A stretch of DNA of 64,000 nt from UBA8337 sp937907245. GTDB lineage: Bacteria; Pseudomonadota; Alphaproteobacteria; RS24. Positions 33,916 through 42,838 of this stretch are shown in pieces. Both the position numbers and the translations under genes were made by a program. Where the stretch lies: contig OZ244774.1 in assembly GCA_965219485.1 (NCBI GenBank), positions 744,001 to 808,000 of the forward strand. Direction: 5' to 3'. The stretch's first letter is position 1; the number at the start of each line of letters is the position of its first letter. The notes under the pieces were generated by a model, which was given only the letters and a program-made list of their open reading frames with translations, made no database searches and was not told where the DNA came from.

Positions 33916-35466
33916 TCACTCCTTTGTGGCGCTCTCGCCCCTTAAATAATTGCTGAATGTCTTTGCATCATACAGATGTATTGTCGTGTCGCTATCTGCA
34001 CAACTAAGTGTGCCCTTATGGCCCGGCAGCGCTCTAAGATTTGCGGACGAAAAGTGATAATGCCTGTTGGCTTTGTTTTCCAACGCAAAATCAATATTTT
34101 GATGAAAGTTATTGTAGCGCGTGTCTACCATCCACGCATAGGGCTCGGGCCGAGTGTTGCTTAGGCGGGCCTTGATTAATAATCGTTGGTCTAGAATATT
34201 GTTGATGGGCTCGCTATCCCAGTGTCCGGCCAGACCGCGCGTTAATCGCTCGTTCGCGACCAAAGGCGCGAGGCAGGCCGCGAGGGATTGTTCGCGCGAT
34301 TGTGGATAGGCGAAGTCATAGTCATTATTAAGGCCTAAGAAAATGGTTATGGTCGCAATTGCCAAAGTCAGGCGATAAGAGAGGGCGGACTGCGTAGCAA
34401 TCCAAAAACCTGCGGCGAGAAAAAGCCCGCCGCCTAAATATCTCAAGTTCCAACCACGAAAGGTGCCCGCTACAAGGCTAGCCGCAAAGCATGCGAGGAG
34501 CGCGGCGATTGTGACGAAAACAATCGGGTGGCGTCGGTTTTGCCAAAGAATTGCCAAAAGAGCGATCAGCATTGCCACATAGATGCACTTCATAGGATCC
34601 ATAGTACGCCACTGCGCCATTAGAAACTGCTGCCAAAGCTCTAGAGTTGGGTAAATATTGGAGATGGACAGGCGCGTGCGTTGAAGTGCTTCCATATCGC
34701 CGAGTATTAAATTAGGAATTAGAGCAACGAAGAAAAGTAGCGCCAAAAGTCCGGCCTGGCGCTTGTTGTGCGGCGACAGAGTTCGGTTTTGAAAGCTGTC
34801 GCGGACAATCAACGCCATAAGTGGCGCAATGGCACTGGCCAATACTAATTTGGAGGACATAGTGCCGATGACTGAAAAAATAATCATCGCGAGTTTTGTT
34901 TTGCCGCCATATTTTCCGAAAAAAAGGCTGATTAGAACAAGCGTCGTCGCGTAGGAACCAATTTGAGCATTCGTTCCGTCGAGGCCAAAAAAGCTCTCTG
35001 CTGAATGGGAGGAATAGTTCAAAAAAGCGAGAAGGAGGTTGGCGGTCGCGGTGCGAAGTTGCCAGCTGGCTATGCGCGGTTTTGCTTCTGTTGTGCGGGC
35101 GCCAGCTATAGCCTTTGGAAATATGAAAGCCAGCAGCCAGACAAAAAGTAAAGTCATGGTGACATTGGCCAGTCCAATAACCTGCCAAGCGGCAAGATGG
35201 GGAAACAACAAGTAGAATGCCATACAGATTAAAACCTCTGGCCCATAGGCATGGGCTGGAGGAGGCGCATAGCTGAAAAAGGCAGATGGGTCGGCGATGA
35301 ATTGTTTTGCCATAAAGGCGTAGGCGTGGCCATCCGCCGCTGAGCGTTTGACGCTGTAAACCAGCGGTTCAAAAGATAATAAAAGTAATAGGGAGCTCAG
35401 AAAAAGAATAATTAAATGACTGTGTTTGACACATTTCTGCGAGCTACTAACAAGTGGACTGTTCAT
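33916..35466 (-). CDS. Polytopic membrane protein, GT-C glycosyltransferase-like
   Basis: A 516-residue protein with about ten hydrophobic segments up to residue ~390, then a soluble ~120-residue tail ending in a predicted periplasmic domain. The first periplasmic loop contains SAADGHAYAFMAKQF (~43–57), whose Asp is where GT-C enzymes have their catalytic acid. No exact family is recognised. It is in the polysaccharide island, convergent with the methyltransferase gene and divergent from a second GT-C-like gene across 282 bp. A periplasmic sugar transfer from a polyprenyl-phosphate donor is inferred. Confidence 0.55.
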   Translation of the reverse strand: MNSPLVSSSQKCVKHSHLIILFLSSLLLLLSFEPLVYSVKRSAADGHAYAFMAKQFIADPSAFFSYAPPPAHAYGPEVLICMAFYLLFPHLAAWQVIGLANVTMTLLFVWLLAFIFPKAIAGARTTEAKPRIASWQLRTATANLLLAFLNYSSHSAESFFGLDGTNAQIGSYATTLVLISLFFGKYGGKTKLAMIIFSVIGTMSSKLVLASAIAPLMALIVRDSFQNRTLSPHNKRQAGLLALLFFVALIPNLILGDMEALQRTRLSISNIYPTLELWQQFLMAQWRTMDPMKCIYVAMLIALLAILWQNRRHPIVFVTIAALLACFAASLVAGTFRGWNLRYLGGGLFLAAGFWIATQSALSYRLTLAIATITIFLGLNNDYDFAYPQSREQSLAACLAPLVANERLTRGLAGHWDSEPINNILDQRLLIKARLSNTRPEPYAWMVDTRYNNFHQNIDFALENKANRHYHFSSANLRALPGHKGTLSCADSDTTIHLYDAKTFSNYLRGESATKE

Positions 35467-35748
35467 AAAAACTCTGATTTCGATGCCAAATCATAGGTCA
35501 CCCAGGAGCCGCTTTTCTCCTTAAGGGTGACGCTATGGCTTGGACGTCGTACGCAACATAGGCAACAATAGTTTGGCTAGTTTAGACAAAAACCCACCAA
35601 GTTTTAATTTTTATTTTCGGGTGCATGTGTGTTAATTTAGTTGTTCGTTTCATATGAAAATTTGGCTTCAAACACGCTTTGGAGAGAGGTGTAAGTTAAC
35701 AGTGTTGAGTATTCTTGGAAGAGTAGAAAGTTATAAAGAGCGCAAGGC

Positions 35749-37377
35749 ATGCCCTTAGCTTTTCTTAACTATTGGTCAGAGCTCTCTCATCGAAAGCCGC
35801 GCTTAATTGAAACGGTTTGCTTGAGCGTGTTGGTGCTATTCTCTCTCTATGCATTGAGCGTGATTGCAAAAGTGCCCTTCACCATTCATTACGCCAGCAC
35901 CGATTATTATGCGGTTGCGAATAATTATTTGAGCGCAAATCCACCTGTTTATGACGATAATACCGCGCGCTTGCGGACATTGGGATACCCGCTATTTCTC
36001 TATTTTGTTAGCTTTGGCTCTCTCAGCCTGCCCTTGATAGCCATTTTTCAATTATCATTCGGGTTTTTGGCGCCTTTGGTGACCTATTTTGCTCTCAGAC
36101 GCGCGTCCGTCAGCGCCCCAGCCACTTTGATCTTAGTGCTGCCGGTTGTGATTACGTTAGTTTTACAGATTTCTTCGCGAACCATTTTGAATGAGCATCT
36201 TTACGCACTGAGCTTGTTCGGTTTGTTTGTTGCCTCGGCCATGTTGATGGTCATGCGCAAAAAATATCTTATTGGCTTGATCCTTGTTTTTTGGGTCATC
36301 GCTTGCTTGACGCGCTCTACGGCTCTGCCATTGTTGATAGCGATTACCTTCTTGTACCCGTTTGATAGATGGTCGCAGCGTTTTAAATGGACCGGAGTGG
36401 CATGTGTGCTCGTGGCTCTGTTAGCTGTCTTTCAGTCTGCTCTCACCAAGGCGGTTATTCCTGGGTCGACGTCTGGCATGGGAATTTTCAGCATGATGAA
36501 CCCCATCGTTGTTAGCCGAGAAAAGGATGATTGGGCGATTAAAAGATCTGATGGTCCGGCAACTGCGCGCATGATCGATATTGTTAGCGAGTTTGAGGCT
36601 AGCGAGCGTGGACAAAAGAACATTGAGAGACAAAGAAATAAAATGAAGGTCTCGCAAGATTTTTTCGAGAATACCTTGTGCAAGAAAGACCCCGGCACAG
36701 TGCCGTCATGCTTTTTAGAGACGCCGACACTTGAATCATATTGGCAGATTAAATGGGCGGCTATCCGCGAGCTGGGCATGGTTGAAGCGGATAAGTTAAT
36801 GCTTGATGTATTTTTTGAGCAGATGCTCGAAAAACCATCCATGTATTTGACTTTCTGGTTGCGCAATACGGCATATTTCTTAGTGGGAGGCAATCGCGAT
36901 TACGCCTACAAGCCGGCGCCAAGGGCGTCGCTTGTACACCGCAACAATTTTCTTATGGCCTATAATAAAAGAATGGAAGATCGGTTCAAAAAATCGTTCC
37001 AACCCGACCTTGATGATGTGCTGAGCCAAATGAACCAAGGCACCAAAGCGCGCAATGCTACGAAGATAAACCATTATGTCTCGCCATTATGGCGTGGGCT
37101 TTTTTACCTTAATCCCTTGGTCATGGGGTTTGGTCTGATTTTGACTATACGTTATTTGTTCTGGCGCAAAGCGGTGAACATTTACGCAGCTTTTCTAATT
37201 CTAGGTTTTGTTTTCACTTTCTATCATGGCGCAGCTATCTCAGCTCTTCATCCACCGCTCGGGCGCTACGTCTTTCCGTCCTTGCCGATGCTTCTTTTTG
37301 GTCTATCGGCAATAGTAATAATGAGTTGGCACCAGATTGGAGGCATTCTTGGAGTTCTCAAGAAAACTTCTGCTTAG
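35749..37377 (+). CDS. GT-C / ArnT-PMT-like membrane glycosyltransferase
   Basis: A 542-residue protein with about ten hydrophobic segments. The first loop shows HYASTDYYAVANNYL (~49–63) and ARLRTLGYPLFLYF (~73–86). The latter is close to the RTPGYPLFL signature of PMT/ArnT (GT39/GT83)-type transferases. A long periplasmic loop at ~245–380 is a further typical feature. These enzymes move a sugar from a polyprenyl-phosphate donor to lipid or protein on the periplasmic face. The following small membrane gene overlaps its 3' end, so the two may form a pair. Confidence 0.65.
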   Translation: MPLAFLNYWSELSHRKPRLIETVCLSVLVLFSLYALSVIAKVPFTIHYASTDYYAVANNYLSANPPVYDDNTARLRTLGYPLFLYFVSFGSLSLPLIAIFQLSFGFLAPLVTYFALRRASVSAPATLILVLPVVITLVLQISSRTILNEHLYALSLFGLFVASAMLMVMRKKYLIGLILVFWVIACLTRSTALPLLIAITFLYPFDRWSQRFKWTGVACVLVALLAVFQSALTKAVIPGSTSGMGIFSMMNPIVVSREKDDWAIKRSDGPATARMIDIVSEFEASERGQKNIERQRNKMKVSQDFFENTLCKKDPGTVPSCFLETPTLESYWQIKWAAIRELGMVEADKLMLDVFFEQMLEKPSMYLTFWLRNTAYFLVGGNRDYAYKPAPRASLVHRNNFLMAYNKRMEDRFKKSFQPDLDDVLSQMNQGTKARNATKINHYVSPLWRGLFYLNPLVMGFGLILTIRYLFWRKAVNIYAAFLILGFVFTFYHGAAISALHPPLGRYVFPSLPMLLFGLSAIVIMSWHQIGGILGVLKKTSA

Positions 37378-37882
37378 CATCCTTTTCTGGGGCGGCGAAC
37401 TTTGGGTTTGGACTGTTTTAATGATGCTCTGGCCGGAGACCATTAGCACCGGTGTGGTGCTCTACGACGGGATTATTCTGGCCACTTTGGTTAGCATTAT
37501 GGGTGCGGTTGTATTGTTCTATTTCAAGCGTAATAAAAATTACGAGACCAGCTTGCTTTTGCTCTCTAATGGCTTCGTGGGGCTTCTTTTTGTTCTAGTG
37601 TTGGCCCCTGTCGCGATTGACCGGTCTTTAAGCCTGTACTTGCTGCACAAAATCGAGGCGCAAGGGGGCATCGTAAGCAAGCAGCAGCTCGATAATTTCA
37701 TTGCTAAGGACTATCCGGATGAGATGAAGGTGAGACAACAGCGTGTCACAGAACAGGTAACCAGCGGCAATTTAGAGATTTTACCGAATGGGCGTTTCAA
37801 AATCAGCGAAGGAGGGCAAACGGTCTTGCAAGTGACTGGCATTGTAAGGCGGGTCTTTCGACTGGACCCATTGCCGCGCTAG
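37349..37882 (+). CDS. Membrane protein with C-terminal soluble domain, unknown function
   Basis: A ~177-residue protein with three or four hydrophobic segments (residues ~5–95) and a charged soluble tail (~100–177) carrying KQQLDNFIAKDYPDEMKVRQQ. The start is taken as TTG 37349, with GGAGG five nt upstream, inside the end of the preceding GT-C-like gene; another TTG at 37337 is possible. It is the last gene before the island's right boundary repeat, only 8 bp away. No family is recognised. Coupling with the GT-C gene suggests an accessory subunit. Confidence 0.62.
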   Translation: MEFSRKLLLSILFWGGELWVWTVLMMLWPETISTGVVLYDGIILATLVSIMGAVVLFYFKRNKNYETSLLLLSNGFVGLLFVLVLAPVAIDRSLSLYLLHKIEAQGGIVSKQQLDNFIAKDYPDEMKVRQQRVTEQVTSGNLEILPNGRFKISEGGQTVLQVTGIVRRVFRLDPLPR

Positions 37883-37890
37883 GCCGACTT

Positions 37891-38058
37891 CCGAGTGCAT
37901 CGCTGGCGCTATGCCTCGGCGCAAGTGTTGGCGGCGACGCCAGAGCAACCCTATTTGCTGGATAGGGACCAAGGGCTGTCAGCCATCGGCGATTGGTGCA
38001 GCGGGTCTAAAGTTGAGGACGCGTTTTTAAGCGGCGCAGCCTTGGCGGCAAGCCTTCG
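37891..38058 (+). repeat. Right copy of 168-bp direct repeat bounding the polysaccharide island
   Basis: The segment is 167/168 identical to 19917–20084 in direct orientation, 17,974 bp downstream. It begins 8 bp after the last island gene. Confidence 0.95.
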
Positions 38059-38065
38059 CTCCTAG
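37891..38065 (+). pseudogene. 3'-end fragment of the renalase-like gene
   Basis: The fragment stays in frame over its whole length and ends in its own stop (TAG at 38063–38065). It encodes about 57 C-terminal residues of the renalase-like protein, with Ala in place of one Thr and a different final tail (LRS versus LRNLV). There is no start codon or ribosome site of its own, so it is not expressed. It is either the native 3' end left behind when an island joined here, or a duplicate carried in by the island. Confidence 0.9.
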
Positions 38066-38154
38066 AACAATTTGCGCCCCTAAAGCGAGTTGCTTCGGGG
38101 CCGAGGTTCGGTCTAATTTATAACAAGTTTAGCTCGGGTAGAGGGAGGTTTTCG

Positions 38155-39234
38155 ATGCCGAAGAAGATTACATTTGCGAGCGGAAAAGAGATGAAGAATG
38201 AGTTCATGCTCGCGCCGCTAACCAATATGCAAAGCCATGAAGATGGAACTTTGGGCGACGATGAATATACTTGGCTCACCAAGCGCGCCCAAGGTGGCTT
38301 CGGTTTAACCATGACCTGCGCAGCCTTTGCGCAGAAGGCGGGCAAAGGTTTCAACGGCCAACTCGGGGCCAGTGACCAAAGCCATTTGGATGGTTTGAAA
38401 AGATTGGCAGATGGTATCAAGCAACACGACAGCCTTGCCTATACGCAAATTGTGCATGGTGGCATGCGCACGTTTAAAAAATTTACCGGACAAGAGCCAA
38501 TGTGTCCGTCGGCCAATGAAGAAACCGGCGCGCGCGCGATGACGCTAGAAGAGATTAAAGCCACGGAAGAAGCTTTTGTGGACGCCGCCTTGATGTCGCA
38601 GAAAGCGGGGTTCGACGGGATGGAAATTCATGGCGCGCATGGTTACTTGCTGTGCCAGTTTTTGTCGTCAGATATCAATAAGCGCGAAGATGATTATGGC
38701 GGCGAGCTATCTAATCGCACGCGCATCCTCGACAATATTATTGCTGGCGTGAAGCAATCTTGCGGCGCCGACTTCAGCCTAGCTTTGCGCTTATCGCCCA
38801 CCCGCTTCGGTATTCAGCTGGACGAGATTGTCAGTTATTACGAACGCTTGTGCAAAACTGGGGCGCTCGATTTTATCGATATGTCGCTTTGAGATGTGTT
38901 TGAAGAAGTGAGCGAGGGCCCGCATGCAGGCCAACGCCTTGTCGATGTTTTCTCCAAATTAGAACGAGGCGACACCAAGCTTACAGTGGCGGGCAAAATT
39001 ATGACAGCTGACCACGTACGCGATGTGCTAGCGGCGGGCGTAGATTTTGTTGCTTTGGGGCGCGCCGGCATTTTGCACCATGATTGGCCACAAAAATTTG
39101 CATCGGATGAAAACTTCGCCTCCATCGCAACGCCAGTATCGCGAGAACATTTGGCGGCAGAGGGGCTTGGCCCTAGTTTTGTCGACTATATGTCGACCTG
39201 GGCGGGCTTCGTAGAAACACCACCTTCAGATTAG
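38155..39234 (+). pseudogene. NADH:flavin oxidoreductase (Old Yellow Enzyme family) interrupted by TGA
   Basis: The first 245 codons encode an OYE-type TIM barrel: LAPLTNMQSHEDG near the start, CAAFAQ, then AQIVHGG-like and MEIHGAHGYLLCQFLS (~160–175) with the substrate-binding His pair. The frame is stopped by TGA at 38890–38892 and continues in the same frame for 113 codons with TVAGKI, FVALGRAGI and the usual C-terminal end. At the TGA position relatives have Trp (SLWD), so a single G-to-A change explains it. Genes with TGA as true stop occur nearby, so recoding is unlikely. The enzyme would be truncated before its FMN phosphate site. Confidence 0.88.
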
Positions 39235-39248
39235 CACCTTCAGACTGG
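39221..39248 (+). repeat. Tandem 14-bp duplication at the OYE 3' end
   Basis: Two adjacent units, caccttcagattag and caccttcagactgg, include the stop codon of the OYE frame. Confidence 0.75.
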
Positions 39249-39318
39249 CGCCAAGATGCCAGTAAACATGGCTCTTATCGGGCGGCCTGTTTCGGCTAGA
39301 TTTAGAAATGAGATTTCA

Positions 39319-39909
39319 ATGGCCCGCATACTCACCATTATCGCGCTTCTGTTTGCGACGCCTGCTTTGGCTGACTACGAGCAGCCAAGTTACGAGCTTG
39401 TGCTTCAACAAGGCACTCTAGAAATAAGAGACTATGCGCCCGCTATGGTTGTTGAAACTCAGGTATTGTCGTCGCGAAGAGATGCCGCTGGGGACGCATT
39501 TCGAAGCTTGTTCAAGTATATCAGGGGCAGCAATGAGGCTAGCCTGGAAATTCCAATGACTTCACCAGTGGCGCAAACTCAAGCGACTAGAGAGGGGCGT
39601 GGGGCTGAAGATAAATGGGCCATCCGGTTTTTTCTTCCTAGCGACATGAACGCAAAAGACATTCCACAACCGACCCTTAACGGCGTCACTATTGTGAGGC
39701 TCGAGGCTCAGCGATACGCAACTGTGTCGTTTAGAGGCACGCAAAATGATAAGAAGGTTGCCAGAAACCTTACCAAATTGAAGTCTTTTATTGCCGAGCA
39801 AGGCTATGAGGTTTCTGGATTGCCGGTCTATGCCTTCTACGACCCGCCATTTGTTCCTTGGTTTCTTCGGGACAATGAAATTTTGCTCCCAATTGAAACC
39901 GCCAGATGA
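39319..39909 (+). CDS. SOUL-family haem-binding protein
   Basis: A 196-residue protein with a clear cleavable signal peptide (ARILTIIALLFATPALA, cut near residue 18). A SOUL domain follows: YEQPSYELVLQQGTLEIRDYAP (~20–41), FRSLFKYIRGSNEA, IPMTSPV and the late PFVPWFLRDNEILL. SOUL/HBP proteins bind haem or tetrapyrroles; bacterial ones are exported and poorly understood. The frame is open 21 codons upstream, but the signal peptide sets the start. It sits between two decayed genes and yet appears intact. Confidence 0.88.
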   Translation: MARILTIIALLFATPALADYEQPSYELVLQQGTLEIRDYAPAMVVETQVLSSRRDAAGDAFRSLFKYIRGSNEASLEIPMTSPVAQTQATREGRGAEDKWAIRFFLPSDMNAKDIPQPTLNGVTIVRLEAQRYATVSFRGTQNDKKVARNLTKLKSFIAEQGYEVSGLPVYAFYDPPFVPWFLRDNEILLPIETAR

Positions 39910-40043
39910 GGCGCTTGAGTTTGTCTATTGCCTTTGCGGAGTAGCCGCGAGCTAGTTCAGCTATATTTCACTCGTCTCTGGGCCTACCGCCAGCGTTACC
40001 GCTTTAGCATTTTTTTGAATACGTTTTAATTTATTGCCTATCA
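39909..40043 (-). pseudogene. Relic of a DUF5681 (phage-type) gene
   Basis: On the minus strand the sequence still encodes SGNAGGRPRDE, then an in-frame TGA, then NIAELARGYSAKAIDKLKRL. That matches the intact DUF5681 gene at 46610–46918 (SGNAGGRPKDE, NIAELARSYSTEAIDTL). The start codon and C-terminal half are lost. Similarity of the upstream flank runs on to about 40075 and is closest to the damaged copy at 45.5 kb. Confidence 0.75.
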
Positions 40044-40099
40044 CTTGTTGCCTCTGTGTTGAGGTTCAGGTCAGCCTAATTTTTTAGGAGTAAAAAATT

Positions 40100-41090
40100 A
40101 TGGATATTTGGGGCTGGTTTTCTGACAATGAAAAACTTCTTAGCGGTCTCGCGGCTGCGCTCGTTATAATTGGTGCATTTGCAACCGTCGGCAGAGGTTT
40201 TTTCATACAGATAATTATCCGCTTAGGCGTCAAGCCGTCGGGAAAGGCAACCCTGTCTGAATTAAGCGCTCCCTCACCTCATGCTATTAAGTTTGCAAAT
40301 ACTGACGGCGTTAACATCGCCTACACTGTTTTTGGAAAATCGAGCCCAGACCTTGTTGTTACACCTGGTATCATTTCAAATATTCACGTTTCTTCTAATC
40401 TCAAGCCACTCAGGGAGACGATGAAGGCTTTATCCAATTTTTGTCGTGTAATTAGTTTCGATAAAAGAGGGCAGGGCCTTTCCGACCCTGTTGCAACCTC
40501 AGCTTCCCTTGCGGAGAGAGTAAAAGATATCGAAGCGGTGGCTGACGCCTCAGGAACAAAGAAGTTTGTTCTGATGGGGATATCTGAAGGTGGCCCAATG
40601 AGCATCCAATACGCCGTCGACAATCCTAGCCGAGTTGCGGGTCTTATATTGTTCGGCACAACACCTCGCTTTTCGAGAGCCGATGATTATGCAATTGGAA
40701 TATCAGACCAAATCACTGGATCAAATGGCTGAAGCTTGGGGAACAGCAGCGGCGAGAGATATCTTGTTTCCAAGCATATCTAGGGATGAAATTGACGATG
40801 AGACCTATAAAGGAATGGAAATGCTTTTGGCTGACAAGCGGTCCATGAAACAAATAGTCGAATACATGAAGACCTTTGATGTAAGGGAGCTTTTAAGTCA
40901 GGTTACCTGCCCAACATTGATTGTCCATTTCTCTGGAGACCTTGCCGTGCCGGCGCGCATGGGGCGTTATCTTGCAAATGGAATTCCAGATTCTGAATAC
41001 CTAGAAATTGCTGGAGTGGACCACTGCGACCTAGCTCAGGCGCCAGATGCCATAAAACGCATCAAAAAGTTTGTTAAGCAGTGTTCTTAA
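40100..41090 (+). pseudogene. Alpha/beta hydrolase with N-terminal membrane anchor, frameshifted
   Basis: The first frame (40100–40732) encodes a membrane segment (~15–40) followed by an alpha/beta hydrolase core: IAYTVFGKSSPDLVVTPG, ISFDKRGQGLSDP and the nucleophile elbow GISEGGP (Ser ~160). It stops shortly after SDQITGSNG. The rest of the hydrolase, SLDQMAEAWG through the acid and His segments (VHFSGDLAVPARMG, GVDHCD), continues in another frame to 41090. One indel near 40715 joins them. This subtype is often fused to adenylate cyclases; here no cyclase is present. A strong AGGAG site precedes the gene. A sequencing error is the main alternative. Confidence 0.82.
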
Positions 41091-41109
41091 AAAGACCGAG
41101 TGACCCGCT

Positions 41110-41133
41110 GACTAAACCTCAGACTAAACCTCA
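41110..41133 (+). repeat. Perfect tandem 12-bp duplication
   Basis: The unit gactaaacctca occurs twice, end to end, between the frameshifted hydrolase and the next gene. Confidence 0.85.
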
Positions 41134-41159
41134 GAGTATTTGTTTGGAGACTTGCGTAA

Positions 41160-41622
41160 ATGTTAAATGATTTCGTAGAAAAACATTCGGAGCGTATCGG
41201 CATTATTTTCGTTATCGTTTCCTTGCTTTTTGTCGGTTATGAGATACGCGAAAATTCGCGCAGCTCGCGGGCTAGCAATCACTTGGCGTTGATTGACACG
41301 GCGATGCGCCTGAATGTCGAGATTATGAAGGACGATCAACTGGCCAAGGTTTTTAAAGACACGATGGACGGGGTCCGCTACCCCGCAGGCCAATTGGATA
41401 ATCTGAAGCAAGAAATTTTGCTTCAGCAATTATACAACATTTGGGAAGTCGCATTTTACAATTTCCACAAAGGCCAGCTAGAAGATGATGTCTGGCTCGC
41501 GTTCAGAGGATATTTCACTGAGTTTTTATTGCCAAAGTCATATGACTTTTGGGGAAAATCATCGATTTATGTATGGCCCCGTATTCCGCGAGCATGTCGA
41601 CAGTATTCCGGTTAAGATGTAG
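41160..41622 (+). pseudogene. Membrane-anchored hypothetical protein with 3' frameshift
   Basis: The main frame (41160–41615) encodes a protein with one hydrophobic segment (IGIIFVIVSLLFVGYEI, ~13–29) and a helical domain. Its last ~20 residues are a shift product. From about 41550 an overlapping frame reads ENHRFMYGPVFREHVDSIP and ends at 41620–41622, which looks like the natural C-terminus because its composition is that of a helical domain rather than the Arg/Pro-rich alternative. A one-base change near 41550 would explain this. No family function is recognised. It lies just after another frameshifted gene. Confidence 0.55.
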
Positions 41623-41686
41623 TCAAAGCCCCGGTGGCTTTTCTCGGACTATGTTTAATGCCGAAGTAAACGAATAGGAGACCGCC

Positions 41687-42838
41687 ATGATGACTTTCGA
41701 ATTGCCGCAATCCGGCGTTTATGATTATGTGCCGCGCGCCCGCATTCGTTGGGGGCAGGCGGCTCTTCAGGCAGTGCGCGAAGAAATCGGCGACACCAAT
41801 CGGATTTTTATCCTCACGACGGCATCACTGGTCAATAAAACACCCGTAATCGAGGAATTGCAGGCAGGTTTGGGCGCGCAATGTGTTGGCCTGTTTCACA
41901 ATGTTTCTGAACATACCCCTTTTGGCGATGTGGTGGCCGCTGCGCAAGCTGTGCGCGATGCCAACGCTGATATTATATTGTCGGTGGGGGGTGGCAGTAT
42001 TATCGATGCCGCCAAAGCGGTGATTATCTGCTTGCGAGAAAATGTCGATACGGTCGAAGCATTATCAGCTCGCATTGGGCAAGTCAGCGAAGGACCCGGC
42101 GGCCCGCGCCATATTTGCTTACCGACGACCTTGTCAGGTGCCGAGCATACCGAATTTGCCGGTGGTATAAACCCGGCGACTGGCACGAAAGAGCTTTTGG
42201 GTGGAACGCATATTTGCCCGCAAACGGTCATACTCGACCCGGGCATGGCCATTTACACACCTGAGGCCCTTTGGCTATCCACCGCGATACGCTCAGTTGA
42301 TCATGCTATTGAGGGCATTTGTGCGCCCGACAGCAGCCCGCTTATTCAGGCCGAGGCTTTAGGCGCGCTGGCACTTTTTGCCAAATCGCTGCGCCGCACC
42401 AAACAAGCGCCCGACGACATGGCGGCAAGGCTGGAAAGCATGCATGCGGTTTGGCTGGCGACGGCTTCCATTGGGCGGGTCATGCATGGCGCCAGTCACG
42501 GGCTTGGCTATTTGCTTGGTGCGTTAGGCGGCGTGCCGCATGGGGTGACATCTTGTGTGTTTCTGCCCGCTGTCCTTGACTGGAACGTTTCTTTCACGAG
42601 CGAAAAACAAAAGCAGATTGCCGCTGCGTTAGGTGCCGAAAATATGAGTGCCGGGGATGCCGTGCGGCGTTTGGTGGACGATTTGGGCTTGCCCGGCACA
42701 CTGAGCGCGGTCGGTGCCGATGACGCGCTGAAGCAGCAAATCAGCGAATATGCGATGATGCATCCCGTGGTATTGGCCAATCCACGCCCCATCACATCAT
42801 CGCAAGATGTTTATGAAATTATAGAACTGGCAAAGTAA
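41687..42838 (+). CDS. Iron-containing alcohol dehydrogenase / maleylacetate reductase-like
   Basis: A 383-residue group III dehydrogenase. The NAD-binding GGGSIIDAAKAV (~99–110) and LPTTLSGAEHTEFAG (~145–159) are visible. The metal ligands are the expected Asp/His in SVDHAIEG (~207–214) and His residues in GASHGLGYLLGALGGVPHG (~268–286). The GxSHGLGHxLG and TLSGAE style fits the maleylacetate reductase/iron-ADH branch used in chloroaromatic or resorcinol degradation, but a general alcohol dehydrogenase is possible. A good AGGAG site precedes the ATG. It appears intact in a damaged neighbourhood. Confidence 0.85.
   Translation: MMTFELPQSGVYDYVPRARIRWGQAALQAVREEIGDTNRIFILTTASLVNKTPVIEELQAGLGAQCVGLFHNVSEHTPFGDVVAAAQAVRDANADIILSVGGGSIIDAAKAVIICLRENVDTVEALSARIGQVSEGPGGPRHICLPTTLSGAEHTEFAGGINPATGTKELLGGTHICPQTVILDPGMAIYTPEALWLSTAIRSVDHAIEGICAPDSSPLIQAEALGALALFAKSLRRTKQAPDDMAARLESMHAVWLATASIGRVMHGASHGLGYLLGALGGVPHGVTSCVFLPAVLDWNVSFTSEKQKQIAAALGAENMSAGDAVRRLVDDLGLPGTLSAVGADDALKQQISEYAMMHPVVLANPRPITSSQDVYEIIELAK

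Noticed and set aside
20104..37880. Island mobilised by its own integrase or transposase
   Set aside because: No recombinase or insertion sequence gene was found between the boundary repeats; homologous exchange is more likely.
38068..38100. Terminator after the renalase 3' fragment
   Set aside because: The gcccc/ggggc hairpin has a bulge and no following T-run.
38890..38892. UGA recoded as Trp in this organism
   Set aside because: Several clearly intact genes here end in TGA (for example the GST-like gene at 10329–10331 and the cytidylyltransferase at 29444–29446), so a global code change is excluded and a point mutation is simpler.
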